Origin: Gordionus sp. m RMFG-2023
Lineage: Eukaryota > Nematomorpha > Gordioida > Chordodea > Parachordodidae
Length of the DNA: 64,000 bases
Assembly (NCBI RefSeq): GCF_954871325.1
Contig: NC_088777.1
Location: forward strand, 7,603,366 to 7,667,365
Direction of reading: 5' to 3'
Below, one piece after another: positions 1 through 13,833 of the stretch. Every line of letters starts with the position of its first letter. Positions within the stretch are counted from its first letter, which is position 1. Made by a program: the position numbers and the translations under genes. The notes under the pieces are model-generated. The model saw nothing but the letters and a program-made list of their open reading frames with translations. It was not told the origin of the DNA and searched no databases.

Positions 1-242
1 ATATAGTAATGAAGCAATGATTTATCGAGAAAGGGAAAAAAAATACATTTTGTAAAAAACCGCCGATTTATATCATATTGTTTATCATGAGATTGATTGA
101 CTTTTGATGAATTATTGACGGATCACTATGAAAGCTGTATGAGTGCCCGGATAGAGCTCAAATCTTGGAAATAAAAAAAAATAGTAATCGAAGCATTCTG
201 TCAAACTAAAAAAAATTTCCAGGATCGGTATGGGAAAAAAAA

Positions 243-515
243 AATAGGCTATTCCATATTTCCCTTCCCTTCTTTTCAGGAACCATTTATAATTTGGCGT
301 AGGTATACACACGTGTTACAGGGCACAAATCTGATGGAGAGCTCTTACATACTTCCCTTTCCTTCTTTTCCGGATCCATTTATAATTTGGCGTAGGTATA
401 CACACGTATTACAGGGCACAAATCTGATGGAGAGCTCTTCCATACTCCCCTTTCCTTCTTTTCCGGATCCATTTATAATTTGGCGTAAGTATATACACGT
501 GTTACACGGCACACA
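243..515. repeat. 93-bp tandem repeat, about 2.8 copies
   Basis: The phrase CCATTTATAATTTGGCGTA recurs at 283, 376 and 469, giving an exact 93-bp period. The unit also carries GGGCACAAATCTGATGGAG and a pyrimidine tract ending in TTTTCCGGAT. The first copy starts inside its pyrimidine tract and the last is cut near 515. Because 93 is a multiple of three, the array stays open as an ORF (313-576), but that peptide is just the repeat translated and I do not consider it a gene. Confidence 0.9.
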
Positions 516-1186
516 TATTTTGGTAGAAAAAAAAGGTTTTTATATAACTTTTGAACCTAAAATAAATTTAAAATAATAATTTTTATTTTAAAATTATTCA
601 AAAAAAAAATTAAATTAAATGGCCTTGTAATAACTGGGAGTTACAAAAAAATATAAATTGTACGCAATATTTTACAACTTATTTTATTTTTTATAAACAC
701 GAAAAAAAAATTTTTTTTTAAATGAATTTATGACAAGTATAAAATAGGTACATAAAATATGGAATTTTTTTTTCAATTTTTTTTCCTTTCTCTTTTCTTT
801 TCTTTATTTCATTTTGTTTTATTTTCTTCTTTTCATTTTATTCCATCTCACCTTTTTTTTATTAAGCACATATTATATTCAAAATCAGAAAATATTAACT
901 ATAAAAAAAAAGAATCTCATCACAAAAAGCTTTTGCTTGATTCAATTTGAATTAATGGTAGAATAAGGTTATCGTAAAGACGATTATCTCAGCTTGGAAC
1001 TCTCAGTACTTTTTGGCATGTGTGTTCAAGAAGCATGAATATGTTTCTAACTAGAACCAGAAAAGGGTAGATGTTCCCGGTAACTTTAATAAAAAAATAA
1101 TAATTAATTTTGAAAACGGATGAACTTGAAGTTTGCACTTAATAACATTGTTTTCAAACTTAAAATCTAATAAACCAGTAAGAAGG
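516..1186. other. AT-rich spacer, no gene seen
   Basis: The stretch has homopolymer A and T runs and a pyrimidine-rich segment around 760-870. The short ORF there is a low-complexity Phe/Leu translation without family resemblance. Nothing functional is visible. Confidence 0.6.
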
Positions 1187-2358
1187 GATCCAAACAGGGT
1201 TGCCATGCCTCCCCCATCAGTGGGAGTCTCCCACAATTTTTTAGTTTACCCACATACATCTCACTCCCACAAAACTCCCACAATTAGAAATCTCCCACAA
1301 AAATCTCCCACAATTTTTTTTTAGCATTTTAATGTTTTTAATATATAAATAATAATTTTGAGAGACATTATTTGATTATTTTTATATTTTTAAAATAAAT
1401 TTTAAATATTTATTCGAAAAATATGTCTAGTTCTTTTATTTTATTTTTCCGCTAATTTTAAATTCTCCATCCAATCCAATCCATTCGACATTTTCAAAAT
1501 TTGAAGTTAGAATAGTATGTGAAACTAGTGCTTTTTTAATATTTTTATTTATATATACCATGATAGTTATCTTCTAGGTGAGATTTAGATTGTTTTGAGG
1601 TTAAAGCACTAGTTTTCAATACTGATGTTGTTTTTTGGACAATAAAATGTTATAATTAAATATATAAAAAGAAAAATTATTTTCAATATAAACTGCTTAT
1701 GTACTATTATATATTAAAAAATATATTATTAATATTAGAAGTAATATTTTTAAAAATTAGCAATGAAGGTGGAACTCATCTTAGAAAATATTATTATCCT
1801 AATCATCTTTAATCTAAGCTTAAGATATCCTAAGAGGCCGAGTTAATGGTTAAACAAAATTATAAAATGTCATGCCAGGATTTTTAATATCTTAATAACG
1901 ACGGAAAAACGTTTAGTTCCATTATTTAAATCTCATATAAAATATAATTAACTATAACTATTTGACTTTCTATATTTTATAAAATCTTATTTATACATTT
2001 GCATAAAATCAAATAAATTTATTTTTTACATTGTAAAATTAATATTTTGAATATTTTGGCAAATCATAAAAATAAAGAAGCATTACAATCTCCTCAAACA
2101 TGACATCATATTAAATCTTATTAATAATTATCCGATAATAGTAATATTCTTACTTTGGTATTTCTGCAGCATAATTTAGTGAGCCTTTATTAAATTATAT
2201 TCTTCTGATTGCAACTGCATATTAACAGCATATAGTAGATTTCCTATATGTAAAATTCCTAAATATACTTCTGCCATTTATTTTTGAAAATTATTTTCAA
2301 ATAGGACAGCTTTTATAATCTATTTATTTTTTAAAGGTTTGTATTTTAAAATTCTTAG

Positions 2359-2778
2359 ATGGCGCGTATTAGGAGGAACCTGTCAACCAACATTATGCTG
2401 ACTCAATTCTGTAAATACACTCTGGTTTTTGCCAAATTTACTGAGGAATTATCAGATCAGAAAGCTACCATGCAATTCATTGGTAATGCCAAATCTGCCA
2501 TATTTACCATTATATATGGTTAGCTATGTCTTTGGATATTTCATATCTGGAGAAAAATTTTTTAATAGTTTTATTAAAATGACATTAATTTTGTTGAAAT
2601 AGGGGAGGATCAAGGGAAATGTTTTGATATCTCCTTATTAGATGCATCTGTTAGAATTGCATATGTTTGCACATCTTTCAAATCGTCAAGAATTGACCTT
2701 CTGGATTTATATCCTAAAACATTGTTGATAGCCTTGCTCATTTTGTGTTCTACAAAATATTCTATTCATTTATATTAG
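2359..2778 (+). CDS. predicted two-exon ORF inside a hAT-like element, unrecognised
   Basis: ATG at 2359 opens exon 1 (2359-2518), which ends at a GT (GTTAGC) just before its in-frame stop. A good acceptor (TTGAAATAG at 2594-2602) starts exon 2 (2603-2778), which ends in TAG. The phases join exactly and give 111 residues. Composition is more gene-like than the flanking AT tracts. The middle of the product reads YGEDQGKCFDIS and I recognise no family; it does not look like a hAT transposase. A third ATG-containing stretch at 2791-2870 may be a further exon. It could be a captured host gene fragment carried by the transposon, or a degenerate element gene. The splicing is inferred, not observed. 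Confidence 0.35.
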
Positions 2779-3194
2779 TCGTTAAATATTATGGGGAAAG
2801 ATTCTACCAACATTGAGATGTTGAGTAACTCTCTGAATGTTGTACTGCATGATAGGTATTTACCATTTCCGCAACTGTAGTTGCATCTATATTATTTCTT
2901 ATTTTTGAAGAATATTTTTGTTTTGAAATAGATGTTGATAGAATGCCCTGTACTGATTTATGCTTTGAAGATTTTTGATACCTCAAAATATCATATTCCC
3001 TTCCCCCATTTATTTTTTTACATTGTAAAATTACAATTTTTTATAAAATTTTATCTTGTTTACATTTTTTTGTATTTAAAAAAGATCGTTGGTTATTATT
3101 TTTAAACAAAATTAATATATTATAATAAATCAATATGTTTTTTTAATAATAAAGATAGTACTCTAAGAAATTTTGTGTCGTACAGTAATTACCT

Positions 3195-3470
3195 ATTTTG
3201 AAAAATAGTTGGGTATTTTATTTTGGAAAATAGTTAACTATTTTATTTTGAAAAAGAGTTGGATATTTTATTTTGAAAAATAGTTAGGCTATTTTATTTT
3301 GAAAAAGAGTTGGATATTTTATTTTGAAAAATAGTTGGCTATTTTATTTTGAAAAATAGTTGGCTATTTTATTTTGAAAAAAAGTTAGCTATTTTATTTT
3401 AAAAAAAGTTAGCTATTTTATTTTGAAAAATAATTACCTATTTTATTTTGGAAAATAGATTAGATTTTAT
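3195..3470. repeat. 25-bp minisatellite, about 11 copies
   Basis: The unit is close to GAAAAATAGTTGGCTATTTT followed by ATTTT. Copies differ by single bases (GTTGGAT, GTTAGCT, AATTACC). Each contains a short self-complementary core (ATAGTTGGCTAT), so the array could form many small hairpins. It lies inside the hAT-like element, close to its right end. Confidence 0.9.
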
Positions 3471-3671
3471 ATTTATAAAAAATAATAAGTGGATAACTAA
3501 GTCAATTCTAAATCCCGGTCCTTTGCAGGCCGAAGGCCTGCAAAAAAATTTTTTTTAGCAATTTCTCCCACAATTTTTATATTTCTCCCACAAAATACCT
3601 AATTTCTCCCACAATTTGAAAATTTTGACCTGGCAACCCTGGATCCAAAGCCCATTGAAACGAACCGTTGA

Positions 3672-3764
3672 CCCTGCATTCACAGCTTAACGTGAGGTAA
3701 AGTAAACAAAATATGCTGCCTTTGTGTACACTTTGCCGCGAATTAGAGCCAAACGTGAATAGGG
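3672..3764. mobile_element. short palindromic MITE, CCCTGCATTCAC family
   Basis: Starts CCCTGCATTCACAGCTTAAC and ends ACGTGAATAGGG, an imperfect inverted terminal repeat. Related elements lie at 6446-6517 and 9658-9706. Internally it holds CGCGAATT-type words shared with those copies. No clear target duplication was found, so the superfamily is open. Confidence 0.55.
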
Positions 3765-5816
3765 CAAGCTAAATCGGTATTAATAATTTAAACAATCTAC
3801 GCAGTAAAAATTTATCTCATGAACTGAATCGAATTTCTATAAAAGCCTGTTAACCGGTCTAAACCTTTTGCTATCAACAATATTTTAAGGATCATTTATT
3901 AATGCATTTTTAATTATAGGTATCAATAGCCATTTTCGATGTTTTTCTGTATCGCAAGTTTGACGAATAGTACCAGGCTATTACTGCGAATGTACATCTA
4001 AAACAATACAAATCAATATATCAAATGGATCTATTTATAGCATATATAATGTCCAAAGTGTGTAATGATCGATGTTTTTGTATATATAAAAATGTCAATG
4101 TCACAAAAAAAAATATGTCTATCATTATGTTTTTATATTAATAATATCATCCGCGAGTTAGATTGTTTTTTGTGCCATGTTTCTTTATCATTTTAATCTC
4201 TGCGCAGCTTATTATTGTAGACACGTTGAGACAGTCATAACAAATTTTATCTGTCAAATAAAGTGGTGCCGAAACCCGATAACTTTAGTAATAATTTCTT
4301 CAAACTTTGAAAACTATACTCTCTTGTTCGACCATAAAAGCTATTTTATTCGCCTTGTAGATATGATTTGATAGAAAATAATATTGGATTGGAAATATTT
4401 CCATTGTATAAGGCTCAATTTTCTTTTTAGGGAAAATATAATTCTATTTTATAAACAGTGTCAGAAACCTTCATATGCCTTGATTTTTTGATCAGACCCG
4501 GGCCAGGCTCGTAGTAAAAAAAAAAAATTTGTATAGGCCCTGGCCCGGCGCGCCTTTGATATTTATAAAAAAATTCCCATTAAGTTTCAAAAATTGTCGC
4601 GAAAACGCGCGATAAGAAATAAAAATTTTATTTGTCGTGATCAAATCATTTTATATTATAATTAGGCTGAAAACTAGTGGAAATATATTTATTTTATTAG
4701 CCAAGTATAAGTAAGTAAGATATCAAATTTTTACGATTTTAAATAAAACAAATGCCTTTTTATGCAAACAAGAAAAACACGAATAAACACTCCTCAAGGT
4801 GCGTAGGATAGGATAGAGTTTGTGGCAAACTCGACTTTTTCTTGTAAATCAAACCATTTTTTTAATAAAAATATTTTTAAAAAATTTTTATTCAAGTAAT
4901 AAATATAATCTTATATTTATTGACAAAATCTTGCGCTAATAGTCGAATTTTGTTTGAATCTTTTTTTCTTTCTTTAGCTCTACAAAACATGAGGTCAATC
5001 TCGTTAAAAAGATATCCAAAAATTTAATTTATTTTATATTCAATGATAAACAATATTACAGTGTATCTAGGCAATCATGATGTAGAGCTTATACATCAAA
5101 TTACTACTGTGAGGAGTGACACAATTCCATAAAATAATATCCCTTATTTTGATAAACTTTCCTCCTTGTTTAGCCTAGTTATTGGGGTTGAAGACAAGAC
5201 ACGAGAGGCATTGAGAATACTGAAAAAATTTATTATTAGAAGAAGAAAATCGCAATATTTTTAAGTTAGCAACTCTTTTGGACAAAAAAAAAAGATGACG
5301 AACTTAAAAGACGCTGGGTTTATTATCAACAGTAGAATACGATTACGGATAAATAATAATAAAGAAGTTATAATGATGATTTGTTATATTTGTCCTGTTA
5401 AATATTCTTAAAATATGCTAAATTTAAATTTTAAAAAATTTTAGGCCCAAGCCCATTAAATTTTTTCTTTTCAAAAACCCAGGCCCCTTAGAAAATATAA
5501 TATTGGGCCCATACATGGCCGCAGATCTCTGGAATATGTGCGGGTCTGATAACCATAAAATCAACTTCAGTTGCTTGCTTTTATGCCTTATAGAGAAAAA
5601 ATTTTTTAAATGTACTTTTCTCATACTTAATTTCAAATAAACTTGTAAAAAAAAGTTCGAACTAGTTTTTAAAGGTTCAAATCGTATGGATATCATTATT
5701 TTTTACGAATCGAACCTGAGCCCCGTACCATGAATACTTTATGTAAACCTAACCTGGCATTCGTCACAGTTCAGATCCCTGCCCATACGCCCTACCTCAA
5801 TAAAATAAACTCCCCT
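3765..5816. other. AT-rich spacer with GGCC-rich islands, no gene seen
   Basis: Two GC islands stand out: 4495-4556 (CAGACCCGGGCCAGG, CTGGCCCGGCGCGCC) and 5441-5560 (GGCCCAAGCCCATT, GTGCGGGTCTGAT). GATCAGACCCG at 4489-4499 and CGGGTCTGAT at 5543-5552 are complementary and could be the two ends of an element about 1.06 kb long, but the flanks do not match as a target duplication. The minus-strand ORF 5424-5696 has no recognisable content. Confidence 0.4.
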
Positions 5817-5998
5817 GCTAACATATCCAAAAAAATATTACGCAAGCCTAAAAATTTTGTTCACAAATGGCACAATGGTTTGGACATCTATTAGTGAAAT
5901 CTCGAGGCTTATGCATTATTTTTCTAGCTAAAATATTAAGTTAGCCGTTTTAAAAAAATCAGCTCAAATAGAGCCGTTTAACAACACTGCATTTAACT
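5817..5998. mobile_element. hAT MITE (TAGTGTTG family), left end degraded
   Basis: Shares the family body (AATATTACGCAAGCCT, AATCTCGAGGCTTA) and the right terminus GAGCCGTTTAACAACACT with the intact copy at 18258-18471. The left terminal repeat is not recognisable, so the start is approximate. Confidence 0.75.
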
Positions 5999-6445
5999 AA
6001 TATTGCCTGTTCCAACTACACATTCGTGACTTCAGATTTGAATGTTACATTTTGATTTTCCTTACAAATGTGGGTAATAATTTCTACAATTTCTTCAGTT
6101 TCCTGATCGGCTTCATAATGACCATCAACTTATCTTTTGACCTAATATAGGGTCAAGGGTGTCCGAGCATTAAATAAAATCTATTCATTTTATCTGAGCC
6201 TGGTCTCAATGAATTTTCTAGGTTTGTGGTGCGCTCTCTAAACCCGGGGACTTATTGGCCTAAGCTATTTTGACCCCGTATACCTTTTCCATAGCCTCTT
6301 GAGGCTTACCTTGGCGACTCATATCGGTTAAAGATTTCAAAGTATCCAACCTCTAAGTATCGGAATTATGCTTTTCATTTTAAAAAAAAAAAAATAACGC
6401 TAATAGTGAACCACATAAATCACCTGATTATTATCGCGCTTTTAA

Positions 6446-6517
6446 CCCTGCATTCACTGTTAGCGCTAATTCGCGGCGCCAAAATTCGGCGAATTCGCGA
6501 AAGCTCTGAATGCAGGG
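6446..6517. mobile_element. 72-bp palindromic MITE, CCCTGCATTCAC family
   Basis: Begins CCCTGCATTCACTGTTAGCG and ends GCTCTGAATGCAGGG; almost the whole element is self-complementary around GCGGCGCCAAAATTCGGCG. It is preceded by TTAA, recalling piggyBac-type targets, but TTAA is not repeated on the right side. Confidence 0.7.
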
Positions 6518-8615
6518 CAACACTCTCCCACCAATTTTGGAGCTGGGAACAATTTTTATTCACTTCAACCTATACAAAATTAAATAAATTATTAATTTTT
6601 TTTTTTTAAATAAATCACATTTTTTTATTTGAACAAATATATTTTGCCATTAAATCTTTTAAATATTAAGTATTACAACAACAACAAAATATCTTTTTAA
6701 TTTAATGTTACGAAAAGAAAAATTAAAATACGTTTTTTTTTCTTTTTAACGGGAAAGGAGAAAAAAAAAATCGATAAAAAAAATTTTATTTTGAAATTTT
6801 ATACAAAAAAAAATAAAAAATATAGAAAAACATTTTATTTTTTTAAAAAAAGTAAGAAATAGAATAATTTATTAATGAGTTGAGGGGAGAATTTGCGTGG
6901 TAAACAAAAAATATAATCATAAGATTTCATGATTACAAAAAACCTTCATAAGGTGTACGCTTCAAGAGACGGTTACCCTTTTAGATCGGGTCAAGGTAGG
7001 AACCGTTAAACACGCTCGGTCAAGGGTAAGGAAGCGGTTAGCCTTTAAAGTTTTCCCTTATAGAATTGAAATCGCTTCAGTTCTATTCCGGTTTTCTTGT
7101 TATATCCGTTTATTTAAATATATCGCTATTTAACGGTAACGTGAACCTTAGTACTCGATACCGCTTTTGATGTGCTTCTAGACACGCGTTCAATTAGCGT
7201 AAATGATGTAAAAATTGTATGTAATAAGGTAATAAATGTGTTTAAAGTTAGCATGATAGTAGTTGATTGTATTTGTAGAGTATCCTTGGCTTGCCACTCA
7301 AATGCGGGGATTAACACCCCCCCCCCATCAAATTCATCGCTGTAAAAAAGGAACTATGTTCAGTTTAAAACTTAAGAAGTAATTGTATGTTGTTTGGAAG
7401 GATAAAATATATATAAAAATTCGGTAACTTTTAAAATAATTAGGCATTAAAGCTTCACGTTATTCGCTTACCGTGCATGGAAATTAGTTCCAATATGCTA
7501 AAAAAATGATGAAATTTCTACTAAACCCTTTTTTTTAAATTTATATTAAACACTACATATCCATCTAAAGCCCCATAGAAAATATTTTTCGGAGCCTAAA
7601 CTTGGCCTTCAAACTTGTTTCTATAACTTATAAAAAAATGGCCCTTCGAAAAAAAATATATTGCCTCATTCCTGTACAAAAAAAAAGTTCATAATGAGAA
7701 GAGTGGAATAATTGCGAAATTCATAGAAGTTGTAAAATTAACACAACGTGATAAGAGTAGAATAATCGCAAAATTTGTCGATGAGAAAAAAGGATACAAG
7801 CACGGGGTCTAATAAAATCAAATTTATAAACGATATCCAAAAATATTTAAAAAAGAACAAGGAAAAAAGATATAAAATGGCATTGAGTTTTTAAATCTGA
7901 ATCAAAATGAGACTTTTATATTTTTTTAATTACTTTCCTATAAATACTTTATTTGTTTTACGACAACCCCCCCCCCCCCAAAAAAAAACAAAATTTCTGT
8001 ATGGGCCTGCCTCTATAACCTTTATCCCTACGCCTTACCTCAGTCTACCTTAAAATTTATTTCACCAAATTTTTAAAAAAAAAATTTTTTTCTTTCCTCG
8101 AGAAGCTTTTTATCAATTTAGAGCTTATCTTTAAATTTTTATAATAACTTTTTATGAATCGATTTAATAATCTAAATATTCTCCATTTTTTGTTCATCAC
8201 ATTCTTGCTTTTTTATCTTCTTCCTGTTTGAAAACAAACAAAAAAATACTCTCGTATATATCGTGGCCCGCTGACAAAACAGGGCCTGGCCGAATTTATT
8301 AAATTTAGATTAAGTATCAATTATTGACTTATAACTTGTTGTTTCGTATGCCGGATTTTTCCTCTTTAAAACATTATGCAAAAATGATGGCAAAATAATT
8401 TATAATAACCTAAGTTTACGGGGCTATCTGGATCGGACCGAGCTAAAAAAATCCATTTTAAACCCGATGTAAAACCTTGGTCTAAAATTAGACCCCTCCG
8501 TCGATTTGATTTATATATAAAGGACAAAGATATTATATAAGTATATATCCCCTAACTATATTAAACATTTTAAAAAGTTTTCAAAAAAATAATAAAAAAA
8601 TAGGTCTCATTTTGC
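6518..8615. other. AT-rich spacer, no gene seen
   Basis: Contains poly-A/T and poly-C tracts (CCCC runs at about 7317 and 7966). A moderately GC-rich patch at 6960-7320 includes partly self-complementary words (GGTTACCC, GGGTAAGG) and a 63-codon minus ORF with no recognisable domain. I see nothing else I can support. Confidence 0.5.
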
Positions 8616-8623
8616 TTTGAGGC

Positions 8624-8972
8624 CAATGACATATAATAATACCTAGACTGACGATACATTCATAATAATGCATTTGAAAGCGTCGTTGAATGCATAATCA
8701 GCTGGACCCGCCATTTTGGTAACCCATATAGTAATTATTCTCATGTTAAACACTCACTACTATTAAATTGATAACTTGCTTCCTTATTATCTCGATGATC
8801 AGGCAATTAATTCTTTGATAAAGTTTGCGTCAGACAAAATTGGCCTCTCGTTATTCGTTTAAATTTTTTAATAATGATATGGGTTAACCAATATAGCGTC
8901 CCCAGCTGTTTCCCGATGATATACACTTTTAATTAATGCATCGGCAGTCTTAGGTATTATTATATGTCATTG
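8624..8972. mobile_element. 349-bp MITE with 28-bp terminal inverted repeats
   Basis: Left end CAATGACATATAATAATACC and right end GGTATTATTATATGTCATTG are exact complements, and the match continues inward with one gap (TAGACTG / CAGTCTTA, then CGATACATT / AATGCATCG). Flanks are TTTGAGGC on the left (8616-8623) and ATTGAGGC on the right (8973-8980), a 7-of-8 match fitting an 8-bp duplication. No coding content. Probably hAT-like from the duplication length. Confidence 0.8.
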
Positions 8973-9657
8973 ATTGAGGCATATCTAAGGCGCATATAAA
9001 AAACTTTCTTTAATCAATTTACATGAAGCATTTTTTTTTAAACTGAATTTACTATCCTTTCTAAGTTGTTTAATACGCGTAATATTTACAGTATTTTGCA
9101 GATTTGATAAAGGAAGATAAAAAAAAACCATTTTCATATTTTTTTTAATTTATTTGCAAAATTAAAATTATTTTAACTTGCAAAACATAAATTTTAAAAT
9201 AAGGAAATGTTTGCCATCAACTCTGCACAAGTCAGCAAATATCGAATTACTATAATTAGTAAATTAATATTAGGGAGGTTTGTAAAAAAAATTGGGGAAA
9301 AAACATTTTAAAAAAAACAATGTAAAAGGAGGGGTTAATATTAAAAAAAATCTATTTAAAAATTCTATAACCCACCAGAGTTGTTAAAAGTATCTATAGA
9401 TATAAAAATATGGTATTTGTTATGTATATGTATATATATTATTTTAGAGATATATGTATCTATTTGTAAATACCTTTTAGATACATTATGATATAATTTT
9501 ATTTTGTGTTTCGGCATTTACCCTACCGAAATTTATACCCAAATGGAAGCGATCTTTTTCGAATATCTTATTTTTATATTTGACCGATTGGATATAACGA
9601 AATGGCGTGTAAAAGATATCGGAAATGGGTTATAAATAAAAAGTTTCAAGTCTTCTA

Positions 9658-9706
9658 ACTCCGCATTCACAGGTAACGCGAATTCGCAGGCGAGTGCGGG
9701 GTAACT
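9658..9706. mobile_element. 49-bp palindromic MITE, CCCTGCATTCAC family
   Basis: Reads from CTCCGCATTCACAGGTAACG to CGAGTGCGGGG with CGCGAATTCGC in the centre. It is bordered by TAAC on both sides. Related to 3672-3764 and 6446-6517. Confidence 0.55.
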
Positions 9707-9799
9707 ACTGCAGGAAAAAAAATCAATATCAGCTGATTCGTATGATCGAAATTTCCCAAATTAAAAATATGCGGGTAAAAAAAGGGAGATAGCTTAGAT

Positions 9800-9999
9800 T
9801 AGTGTTATTAAATGGCTCGTAAATCAATATTCTATCCAAAAAAAATATTAAGCAAGCCTGAAGATTTTTTTCATAGATGGAACCACGTTTTGGACATCTT
9901 ATTAGCGAGATCTCAAGGGTTAGGCAATATACTTCTGGCTAAAATATTGAGTTAACCGTTTTTAAAAATCGGCTCAAATCGAGCTGTTCAACAACACTA
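9800..9999. mobile_element. hAT MITE (TAGTGTTG family), both ends present
   Basis: Starts TAGTGTTATTAAATGGCTCG and ends CGAGCTGTTCAACAACACTA. Flanks GCTTAGAT (9792-9799) and ATTTAGAT (10000-10007) agree at six of eight positions, consistent with an aged 8-bp target duplication. The body matches the 18258-18471 copy. Confidence 0.85.
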
Positions 10000-10469
10000 A
10001 TTTAGATGGCCTCTAATCATGATTCAAGGCGTCTTGCTCTTTTCTTTTGGCTTAAGATAAATTTCCTCGTTTAAAAAAAAATTCTTCAAAAAAATAAATA
10101 AATTTAAGTTCATAGACATATTTTTTTCTTTCCTAAATTGAAAAATAAAAATTAATTTTGAATGTTCATTATTGCACTCACTGCATTGCATTGCGCAAAA
10201 TTCTTGTTTATTTATTATTAAAAAAAAATTAAGATTAGCCAAAATAAAAATATTTTAAAAAATATATAAAATGATTAATTATACAAAAAAAATGAATTTA
10301 ACAATTGATTATTATTTAAATAATTAAAAATAAATAATATTTTTTAATAAAAAATATATTTCAGGCATTTGATTTTGGCATGTGATAGGTTTTAATTTTA
10401 AACTTCCATTCATAAATGGCCCCCAGTCCGCCATTTCACTTTTACCATTTAACATATTTTCATTATGGT

Positions 10470-10677
10470 AAAGTTGTTGTTATATGGCTTACTCAATATT
10501 TAATTTAAGCCAGAAAAATATTGCCTGAGCCTCGAAATTTCGCTAATAGAATGATCAAACCTTTGTGCTGCCATCTATGAGCAAAATCTTTATGTTTGCG
10601 TAATTTCTGGGTAAAAATATTGAGTTTTATAGCCCAATTTTAAAAATCGGCTCAAATTGAACCCTTTAACAACACTA
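10470..10677. mobile_element. hAT MITE (TAGTGTTG family)
   Basis: Family body with right terminus TTTAACAACACTA. A GGTAAA word precedes the left end and GGTAAAAC follows the right end, suggesting a target duplication; the left terminus is eroded so its start is approximate. Confidence 0.75.
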
Positions 10678-12825
<2,148 letters not shown>

Positions 12826-13373
12826 TTAAGGTAAATATACATATTATAAATTTATTATGTTATAGCATAATCTTAAATTTATGAAGCAATTATGTATGAT
12901 TAATGGTAAATAAATAAATTTTCTTAATAATTATGAAATGTTTAAACTTGAATGTGGAGGATTAATACGTATTGGACTATTATCAAGTTTAGAATGTTTA
13001 TATTTTGGTTTAAGCTTTTCCATTGTTATAAGATTATTTGAATGTTATTTCAGTTCATTAATTGCAAAATCAGTTTTTAGTGCAAACAATATTGTTTTAA
13101 CACATTGGCGTCAAATGATCGAAAAGTATTTTCTTTGGTAAAAATAAAAAAACTTCGTTTTGACGCATGTATATCCAGGTAGGGTTGGACAAGTATGTGA
13201 TACTAATATACTTTACAATATATCGTGTACCCCTCCTGTGTAATCTTGTTTCAGATTGTAAAGTATTTCTATCTAAAATATTTTCCTATCATAGATGTCG
13301 CGTAATTAATATTTTTATGATTAAAGGCTCTTTGGTGGCTCATACAATGAATATATCATTGGGCTCATATCAA

Positions 13374-13592
13374 TAGTGTTGTAAAAAGTCCGATTTTCGT
13401 GATTTTAATAAAAGTTTTAATTAAAGTTTTAGCCAAATAATTTTATGTAAGCCTGGATATTTTTCTCTAAGATAGGAAAAAGATTTGGAGCTTTATTTAG
13501 AAAACTTGAGGCTTACATAATATCATTTTCTCTAAAATATTAATCGGAGCGTTTTTAAAATCGACCCTTGGGCTCTATATGTAAACATTTCT
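13374..13592. mobile_element. hAT MITE (TAGTGTTG family), diverged
   Basis: Starts TAGTGTTGTAAAAAGTCCG and ends near AAACATTTCTA. The body carries the family words GTAAGCCTGGATATTTT and CTTGAGGCTTAC. It is older than the other copies and has no clear target duplication. Confidence 0.65.
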
Positions 13593-13833
13593 AAAAAAAT
13601 CGAACGCGTTCAATTTTAAATGATAAAAATCGTACGTTCATGTTCACCTTCCAAAAAAGAATTCTTAAAATAATTATTTACTATTTAATTTAATATAAAT
13701 AAATACCATAATAGATTTACATGTGAAAAAATATTTTTATATATTGATGATATTAATTTTTAATATAAAAAAGCTTACTTAAAAAATATATACAAATATT
13801 TTAACATGTTAGCAATACTTATTTTAGCCCATT

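Larger units (their letters stand above)
1195..3641. mobile_element. hAT-like DNA transposon with perfect 8-bp target duplication
   Basis: The left end reads CAGGGTTGCCA and the right end TGGCAACCCTG, an 11-bp perfect inverted terminal repeat. Both ends are flanked by GATCCAAA (1187-1194 and 3642-3649), an 8-bp target-site duplication as expected for the hAT superfamily. Just inside each end are clusters of the decamer TCTCCCACAA (about five on the left, three on the right), the kind of subterminal repeat that hAT transposases bind. I recognise no hAT transposase inside. The interior instead holds a predicted spliced ORF (2359-2778) and a 25-bp tandem array (3195-3470). The perfect duplication suggests a fairly young insertion. 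Superfamily is inferred from ends and duplication length only. Confidence 0.85.

Noticed and set aside
313-576. 87-codon ORF with internally repeated peptide
   Set aside because: It is the translation of the 93-bp tandem repeat; the period divisible by three keeps it open by itself.
759-950. 63-codon Phe/Leu-rich ORF resembling a membrane peptide
   Set aside because: Produced by a pyrimidine-rich low-complexity tract; no conserved feature.
4489-5552. Complete transposon bounded by GATCAGACCCG and CGGGTCTGAT
   Set aside because: The end words are complementary, but flanks do not match as a target duplication and no second copy supports it.
6303-6358. Minus-strand micro-exon candidate ending CGCCAAG/GTAAGC
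   Set aside because: The donor is excellent, but the segment is about 45 nt, unrecognisable and without partner exons.
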